NCBI RefSeq assembly: GCF_000504165.1 | Contig: NZ_AYSE01000007.1 | Location: 124,001-188,000, forward strand | DNA: 64,000 nucleotides | Direction of reading: 5' to 3' | From: Bacillus sp. FJAT-14578 | Lineage (GTDB): Bacteria > Bacillota > Bacilli > Bacillales > Bacillaceae_H | Part shown: piece by piece, positions 59,003 to 64,000 of the stretch | How positions within the stretch are numbered: position 1 is the first letter of the stretch | Layout: each line of letters starts with the position of its first letter | The notes under the pieces: generated by a model | What the model saw: the letters and a program-made list of their open reading frames with translations, nothing else | Told to the model about the DNA's origin: nothing | Database searches by the model: none | Position numbers and translations under genes: made by a program

Positions 59003-60689
59003 GAGGGCACTGAAAAAGTCCAAATTTTAAATTAGGCAGTGGAAAGTTCGATGTAGTCGAACTTTCCACTGCCTTTATGTTTTATACTAAGGATATTACT
59101 ATTTTAGGTGGTATCCAAATGATTTCAAATCAATCTTCTCTGAATCTTAGTCCATTTATGGCAATTTACGATATTGTTGTCCCCAAAGACAATATGCTTC
59201 GTCAAATCAATGAACTCGTTGACTTTTCATTCATTTTGGAAGAACTAAAAAATAAATACTGCCTTGATAATGGACGCAATGCCGTGCCGCCGATTCGCAT
59301 GTTTAAGTATTTATTATTAAAGTCTATTTTTGACTTATCTGATATTGATGTAGTTGAGCGGTCAAAATATGATATGTCGTTTAAATACTTCTTAGATATG
59401 GCACCTGAAGATCCTGTTATTAATCCAAGTTCATTAACGAAGTTTCGTAAATTGCGTCTTCAAGACGTGAGTTTATTAGACATGCTTATTGGAAAAACAA
59501 TTGAGATTGCACGAGAAAAAGAAATCATTCAAAGTAAAACCATTATCGTCGATGCCACACATACAAAATCACGTTATACCCAAAAATCACCGAAAGAATT
59601 TTTACAAGAGAAATCAAAAAATGTTCGAAAAGCTGTGTATCAAATCGATGAATCGATGAAAACTAAATTCCCCTCAAAGCCCACTTCTAGTGAAGTAAAA
59701 GAAGAAGTAGATTATTGCCATGAAATCATTTCTATTGTAGAAATGGAACCACAAATCGCTACGATTCCGGCTGTGAAAGAAAAGTTAAATGTATTAAAAG
59801 AAGTCGTGGAAGATTACACAGAACATCTTAGCTTTTCCAGTGATCCTGATGCTCGTGTCGGACATAAAACAGCTGATTCTTCTTTCTTTGGTTTTAAAAC
59901 ACATATTGCGATGAGCGATGAACGTATTATTACGGCTGCGATTGTCACAACTGGTGAAAAAAGTGATGGGAAATACCTACAAGAATTAGTCGAGAAAAGT
60001 AAAGCAACTGGCATAGAGATAGAAACAGTCATTGGGGATACAGCGTACTCAGAAAAAGAAAATATTGAATATGCGAATCGAATGGAACTACAATTAGTTG
60101 CGAAATTAAATCCTAATATCACACAAGGTACTAGAAAAAAAGAGGATGAATTTGAATTTAATAAAGATGCAGGCATGTATGTGTGTAAAGCAGGACATTT
60201 AGCTATACGCAAGGCACGTACAGGTAAGAAAGGCATTAATAAAAATCAAAAAGACACTTATATGTTTGATATCGAAAAATGTAAGGTATGTCCATTCCGT
60301 AACGGATGTTACAAGGAAGGTGCAAAAAGCAAGACATATTCTGTTACAATTAAATCAACCGAGCATCGCGAACAAGAAGCGTTTCAAAATAGTGAAGAAT
60401 TTAAAACATTAGCGAAAGAAAGATATAAAATTGAGGCGAAGAACAGTGAGCTCAAACACAGACACGGGTATGATGAAGCATCATCGGCGGGGCTAATTGG
60501 TATGGAAATTCAAGGAGCAACAGCTATTTTCGCAGTCAACCTCAAACGCATTCTCACACTGATGAAAGAAGAAAAGTAACTAAATATAAAAGAAATAGGT
60601 CAATTCCTGTTCGAAAATCGAACAGGAATTGACCTATTTTGTTTAAAAAACAAACACTACTTCAAAAACGTAAGTTTTTCAGTGCCCTC
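59003..60689 (+). mobile_element. IS1182-type insertion sequence (1,687 bp) with 8-bp target duplication
   Basis: Terminal inverted repeats GAGGGCACTGAAAAA (59003-59017) and its complement (60675-60689). TGAAATAG occurs directly outside both ends (58995-59002 and 60690-60697). Just inside each end is a strong hairpin (about 59034-59072 and 60598-60645). One intact transposase gene fills the element, so it may be active and recently inserted. Confidence 0.85.
59119..60579 (+). CDS. IS1182-family transposase
   Basis: 486-aa DDE transposase, apparently complete. N-terminal DUF772-like region (YDIVVPKDNMLRQINELVDF, YLLLKSIFDLSDIDVVERSK), first catalytic Asp in IIVDATHTKSRY, second in VIGDTAYSEKEN, and the C-terminal glutamate region RYKIEAKNSELKHRHGYDEA. 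A zinc-ribbon-like cysteine set (CKAGH ... CKVCPFRNGC) is present. ATG 59119 follows TAGGTGG. An upstream extension to 59077 is possible. Confidence 0.93.
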   Translation: MISNQSSLNLSPFMAIYDIVVPKDNMLRQINELVDFSFILEELKNKYCLDNGRNAVPPIRMFKYLLLKSIFDLSDIDVVERSKYDMSFKYFLDMAPEDPVINPSSLTKFRKLRLQDVSLLDMLIGKTIEIAREKEIIQSKTIIVDATHTKSRYTQKSPKEFLQEKSKNVRKAVYQIDESMKTKFPSKPTSSEVKEEVDYCHEIISIVEMEPQIATIPAVKEKLNVLKEVVEDYTEHLSFSSDPDARVGHKTADSSFFGFKTHIAMSDERIITAAIVTTGEKSDGKYLQELVEKSKATGIEIETVIGDTAYSEKENIEYANRMELQLVAKLNPNITQGTRKKEDEFEFNKDAGMYVCKAGHLAIRKARTGKKGINKNQKDTYMFDIEKCKVCPFRNGCYKEGAKSKTYSVTIKSTEHREQEAFQNSEEFKTLAKERYKIEAKNSELKHRHGYDEASSAGLIGMEIQGATAIFAVNLKRILTLMKEEK

Positions 60690-60712
60690 TGAAATAGGGG
60701 AGAGTCTTTCGA

Positions 60713-62176
60713 TTACGCTGAGTGTTTGTATTGATCAAATTGTTCTTGAGTGTTTTTGGATGGTGCCGGTGTTAATAGACTGACTACGTAGATGACAATC
60801 AAGCTCACCACAAATCCTGGTACGATCTCATATAAGTTATTTTTTAACACGTCAAATTGGGTCCAAATGATAACAGTCGCTGCACCTGCAATCATTCCGG
60901 CAAGAGCTCCCCATTTGTTCATTCGTTTCCAGTAAAGGCTGAGCAAAATGACCGGACCAAAGGAAGCTCCAAAACCGGCCCAGGCATATCCGACCAGATT
61001 TAAGATGCTTCCGCCTGGGTTATATGCAATGACAACAGCGATGATCGAGACGACCAAGACGGAAAGACGGCCAATCAATACGAGCTCTTTATCCGTTGCC
61101 GAACGACGGAAAAAAGTTTTGTATAAATCCTCAGTTAATGAACTGGAAGTGACAAGAAGCTGTGAAGAAATGGTACTCATGATGGCAGCAAGAATGGCAG
61201 CCAGTAAAAAGCCTGTAATAAGAGGATGGAATAAAATTTCACCCAATTCAATAAAAATGGTTTCGGGGTCAGCCAGCTTCATTCCATTTTGAGAATAGTA
61301 GGCAATTCCGATTAAGCCAGTAAGCATCGCACCCACTACCGAAAAAATCATCCAACCCATTCCGATATGGCGCGCTTTTTTGATTTCTTTTACGGAAGAA
61401 ATGGCCATAAATCGCACGATGATATGAGGTTGGCCGAAATATCCGAGTCCCCATGCAAATAAAGAAACAATTCCTAGAAGGGTTGTCCCTTTAAAAATGT
61501 CAAAGAGCTTCGGGTCAATCGATTTAATTTCACCAAAAGCCGATCCCATTCCTCCCACATGCATGATGGTTACAATAGGAACAAGAATGAGAGCGATAAA
61601 CATAATAAGCCCTTGAACAAAGTCTGTCCAACTTACGGCAAGGAAGCCGCCGAAAAGGGTATAGGCAACGACAACGCCAGCCACAATCCAAAGTCCGACT
61701 TTATAGTCAAGATTAAACGTATTTTCGAACAACACCCCGCCGGATACCATTCCGGAAGATACATAAAAAGTAAAGAAAACGATAATAACAAGTCCGGATA
61801 CTAAACGTAACATATTTGATTGATCACCAAATCGGTTTTCTAAAAAAGCTGGAATGGTGATTGAATTATTGGCCATTTCCGAATAGGTTCTTAAACGCGG
61901 CGCGACATAGAGCCAGTTCGCGTAAGCACCTATTGTAAGTCCGATTGCAATCCACGAAGCACTGAGCCCCTGAGCGAACATGGCACCCGGCAGTCCCATC
62001 AACAGCCATCCGCTCATATCGGAAGCTCCTGCGCTAAGCGCTGTTACGGCAGGTCCAAGAGTTCTTCCTCCAAGCATATAATCGGATAAGTTGGACGTTC
62101 GTTTATATGCATAATAACCTATAAACAGCATTCCGACCATATAGACGGAAATGGAAATAAGCAGTTGGAAATCCAT
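60713..62176 (-). CDS. putP: Sodium/proline symporter PutP
   Basis: 487-aa SSS-family symporter with about 13 membrane helices. Signature stretches: GYYAYKRTSNLSDYMLGGRT, LSAGASDMSGWLLMGLPGAM (sodium site region), NNSITIPAFLENRFGD and AAILAAIMSTISSQLLVTSS. It imports proline for catabolism or osmoprotection. ATG 62176 follows AAGGAGGAT. It lies downstream of putB on the same strand with a 338-bp gap holding a hairpin (62368-62397), so it may be a separate transcript. Its terminator was interrupted by the IS1182-type element. Confidence 0.93.
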   Translation of the reverse strand: MDFQLLISISVYMVGMLFIGYYAYKRTSNLSDYMLGGRTLGPAVTALSAGASDMSGWLLMGLPGAMFAQGLSASWIAIGLTIGAYANWLYVAPRLRTYSEMANNSITIPAFLENRFGDQSNMLRLVSGLVIIVFFTFYVSSGMVSGGVLFENTFNLDYKVGLWIVAGVVVAYTLFGGFLAVSWTDFVQGLIMFIALILVPIVTIMHVGGMGSAFGEIKSIDPKLFDIFKGTTLLGIVSLFAWGLGYFGQPHIIVRFMAISSVKEIKKARHIGMGWMIFSVVGAMLTGLIGIAYYSQNGMKLADPETIFIELGEILFHPLITGFLLAAILAAIMSTISSQLLVTSSSLTEDLYKTFFRRSATDKELVLIGRLSVLVVSIIAVVIAYNPGGSILNLVGYAWAGFGASFGPVILLSLYWKRMNKWGALAGMIAGAATVIIWTQFDVLKNNLYEIVPGFVVSLIVIYVVSLLTPAPSKNTQEQFDQYKHSA

Positions 62177-62367
62177 GGTTAAATCCTCCTTGTAGTATGT
62201 TTTGTCTAGGAAAATAATATTTTATCTTATTTCAGGGAATAGTGCGACTTTTTTTAAGATTTAACTTTATGATAGCGCATACATTTTTACGTTTTGCACG
62301 AATGAGTCAAAAAATGCTAAATATCAATATTATTGTTTAACAGAGGCAAAACATAAAACTCCTATAA

Positions 62368-62397
62368 TAAGCGGCCGTGAACCCCTGCGACCGCTTA
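62368..62397 (-). terminator. Hairpin between putB and putP
   Basis: TAAGCGGCCG / CGACCGCTTA stem, followed on the minus strand by TTATTAT. Likely terminator of putB. The rest of 62177-62514 has no other feature I recognise. Confidence 0.45.
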
Positions 62398-62514
62398 CGG
62401 TTAATGGATGGTTTTCTTCATGTCTCGAATGCAGCAGTTCAATCGAATGTTGGATATCATACCGAAAATATTTGTAACCGCTATCATTTTCAGGTTCATT
62501 TATTTATGAGAATC

Positions 62515-63429
62515 CTATTTTAATAGGTTTTTCAAAACGAACCACACATTGGCGGGGCGTTCCGCCAAACGTCTCATGAAATAGCCGAACCAGTCGATAC
62601 CGTATGGAACATAGACGCGAACTTTGTATCCTTCTTGAACAAGTTTGTCCTGAAGTTCTACGCAGATTCCATATAGCATTTGGAATTCAAACTGATCTTT
62701 TGGAATGTTATGCTCTTGGACCATTTTTTTTGTATACTTGATCATTTCCTCGTCATGGCTGGCGATAGCGGCATAGTGTCCATTTAAAAGGTGTGTTTTA
62801 ATGATTTTTTTATAATTTTCATCTACATCTTTTTTTTCAGGAAAAGCCACTGTTTCTGATTCTTTGTATGCACCTTTTACGAGGCGGAGGTTTGCTTTAT
62901 CTTTATCTAAGTCTTTCATGTCCTGTTCTGTACGATATAAATAGGCTTGAATGACAATACCCAAGTTGTCGTACTCTTGTCTAAGCTCGCGGTAAATGTC
63001 TAAAGAAATTTGGCAATGAGCGTAATCTTCCATGTCAATTCTGACGAAATTCCCATACATTTTCGCCCGGTCTAAAATTCTGCGCATATTTTTCATGCAT
63101 AGTTCTTTGCTGATGTCTAAACCCAAAGAAGTCATTTTAAGAGACAAGTTCGATTGAACACCGGACTTGGCAATGGCATCTAATGTTTGAATACACATCG
63201 CAGCAGATTCGTTTGCTTCTTCTTCGGTAAAGACGAATTCACCTAAGTGATCGAGTGTCACGACTTTCCCGGACTTATTTAATTCTTGGACTGCTTTAAT
63301 CGCTTTTTCAATCGTTTCCCCGGCGACAAAGCGGGCCGCTCCAAATTGCAAGCCGTACTTTTTGGCGAGTTTATTGGCTGAGTGGTTTTTTCCTAAGGCT
63401 TGAAACATGTTTCGCATTAACAGTTCCAT
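62515..63429 (-). CDS. putB: Proline dehydrogenase PutB
   Basis: 304-aa flavoenzyme that oxidises proline to pyrroline-5-carboxylate. Family motifs: LGEFVFTEEEAN, LSLKMTSLGLD, FVRIDMEDYAHCQISLDIYR, QAYLYRTEQDMKDL, RLVKGAYKES and the substrate-binding RRLAERPANVWF. ATG 63429 follows AAGGAGGCTATC. The P5C dehydrogenase gene usually found between putB and putP in Bacillus is absent here, so that step must be encoded elsewhere. Regulated probably by the TGTTCAA operators upstream. Confidence 0.93.
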   Translation of the reverse strand: MELLMRNMFQALGKNHSANKLAKKYGLQFGAARFVAGETIEKAIKAVQELNKSGKVVTLDHLGEFVFTEEEANESAAMCIQTLDAIAKSGVQSNLSLKMTSLGLDISKELCMKNMRRILDRAKMYGNFVRIDMEDYAHCQISLDIYRELRQEYDNLGIVIQAYLYRTEQDMKDLDKDKANLRLVKGAYKESETVAFPEKKDVDENYKKIIKTHLLNGHYAAIASHDEEMIKYTKKMVQEHNIPKDQFEFQMLYGICVELQDKLVQEGYKVRVYVPYGIDWFGYFMRRLAERPANVWFVLKNLLK

Positions 63430-63500
63430 AAATGATAGCCTCCTTCAAAGTAAACTTATGAAAATTCATGGAGTAAAAAACTTTGCCTCCTGTTGAATTA

Positions 63501-63530
63501 ATTATAATAATGTTCATACAATTTTGTAAA
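63501..63530 (-). promoter_or_regulatory. Sigma-A promoter of putB
   Basis: Minus strand TTTACA (63530-63525), 18-nt spacer, TATAAT (63506-63501). No -24/-12 sigma-54 promoter is seen. Confidence 0.6.
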
Positions 63531-63535
63531 TCTTT

Positions 63536-63593
63536 TTTTGAACATTTTTGTTAATTTTGTTCAAAAAACATTAAATTGAACACTTTTGTTCAA
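63536..63593. promoter_or_regulatory. Pair of TTGAACA/TGTTCAA operators upstream of the putB promoter
   Basis: TTGAACA (63576-63582) and TGTTCAA (63587-63593) form a perfect dyad. TTTTGAACA (63536-63544) and TGTTCAAAA (63558-63566) form a second, wider one. Both lie just upstream of the -35, an activator position. Confidence 0.5.
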
Positions 63594-63681
63594 GGGGCAA
63601 AGAGGTTTTAAGCTTATCTAATTGATTCCTTTTAAACGAATCTCCAAACATTGAGCAAACTTTTAAAGGAGGGAACATAAA

Positions 63682-63709
63682 AAGCATTCACCGCTTCCGG
63701 TGAATGCTT
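63682..63709 (-). terminator. Rho-independent terminator of the lactate permease gene
   Basis: AAGCATTCACCG / CGGTGAATGCTT with a 4-nt loop, followed on the minus strand by TTTTTATG. Confidence 0.8.
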
Positions 63710-63749
63710 GAGAACTCTTTCATAGAGGTATTGGTAAAAAACGAGAGAA

Positions 63750-64000
63750 TTATGGAATCATCCAAGATAATACGTTAGATTGCAAGTATGTTAAGATACA
63801 AACTATCAAGATTAAAAACAAGCTATGTTTTATCGTAAAGCGGAACAAGTCAGATTCTTTACCTGCCAGCCCGACAGCTGCGCATGCCACGGCAATTGAC
63901 TGAGGTGAAATCATCTTTCCTGTTACGCCGCCCGAAGAGTTTGCCGCAAGAGCAAGAAGCGGATCCATCCCAACGGATGTCGCAGTGATTTTTTGCAAGT
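63750..64000 (-). CDS. lldP: L-lactate permease LldP/LctP (C-terminal part)
   Basis: The gene runs off the right edge; its last 83 or so codons are visible. The sequence [20 protein letters not shown], then [19 protein letters not shown] and a final hydrophobic helix ending LSWMIP is characteristic of the C-terminus of the lactate permease family, which imports lactate and glycolate with protons. Since glycolate oxidase genes are also in this window, glycolate uptake is possible. The N-terminus and start are not in view. Confidence 0.88.
   Translation of the reverse strand, partial: LQKITATSVGMDPLLALAANSSGGVTGKMISPQSIAVACAAVGLAGKESDLFRFTIKHSLFLILIVCILTYLQSNVLSWMIP

Larger units (their letters stand above)
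58982..60709 (-). terminator. putP terminator split by the insertion sequence
   Basis: Arm AAAGACTCTCCC (58982-58993) and arm GGGAGAGTCTTT (60698-60709) lie on either side of the element. Without it the loop would be about TTGAAATAG, and the minus strand would end in a T-rich tract, forming the terminator for putP. Confidence 0.7.

Overview
The window is a stretch of chromosome from an endospore-forming member of the Bacillaceae. Spore genes point there: a three-gene GerA-type germinant receptor, an alpha/beta SASP and RacA. So do HemAT, SigI/RsgI, a class IV PhaPQRBC cluster, the ykoY manganese riboswitch and AGGAGG ribosome-binding sites with frequent TTG/GTG starts. I cannot name the species from the sequence alone. 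I see no rRNA, tRNA, CRISPR array or prophage.

Layout. 1-3752: tail of an aromatic catabolic operon (ring-hydroxylating dioxygenase beta subunit, cis-dihydrodiol dehydrogenase) followed by a 2-oxoacid:ferredoxin oxidoreductase (korAB). 3779-7403: a DHA2 efflux pump joined to the 3' scrap of a malic enzyme gene, a chemoreceptor-like gene with an in-frame stop, and a small ORF. 7823-13237: Wzz-like modulator and tyrosine kinase of polysaccharide export, two paralogous membrane-anchored proteins of unknown role, and an S-layer (SLH) protein. 13452-16768: c-di-GMP enzyme (PAS-PAS-GGDEF-EAL), PilZ receptor and a membrane protein. 17052-20412: VOC protein, glycosyltransferase, half-size ChrA, signal peptidase I and a YgjP-like protein without its HExxH. 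20717-29442: chemoreceptor remnant, SAM-I riboswitch ahead of an unknown 102-aa ORF, full chemoreceptor, MFS pump, purine permease, RacA and HemAT. 30026-37726: MsrAB, GerA-type operon, LytTR regulator, DedA, and a manganese riboswitch with TerC-family YkoY. 38140-41947: repetitive secreted DUF5667-like protein and sigI-rsgI. 41989-46760: SASP and the PHA cluster. 47156-51140: glycolate oxidase glcF-glcD with its CdaR-type regulator. 51361-54698: decayed TnpB element, Ktr potassium channel and small spore-like genes. 54927-64000: B12-binding radical SAM enzyme, a regulator of sigma-54-activator type with degenerate motifs, an IS1182-type element, putP, putB and the end of a lactate permease gene.

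The non-coding DNA is unusually informative. At least four dispersed repeat families (called A, C, D and E here) recur in the intergenic regions. Family A has five copies of a double hairpin whose stem bases co-vary. Many terminators are long, near-perfect palindromes whose arms run into the last codons of the gene. The IS1182-type element sits exactly in the loop of the putP terminator, with an 8-bp target duplication. Candidate regulatory sites include a palindrome shared by phaQ and phaC, a 21-bp-spaced direct repeat before the polysaccharide genes, and TGTTCAA operators before putB.

All calls rest on reading the sequence and remembered family features. No search was run.
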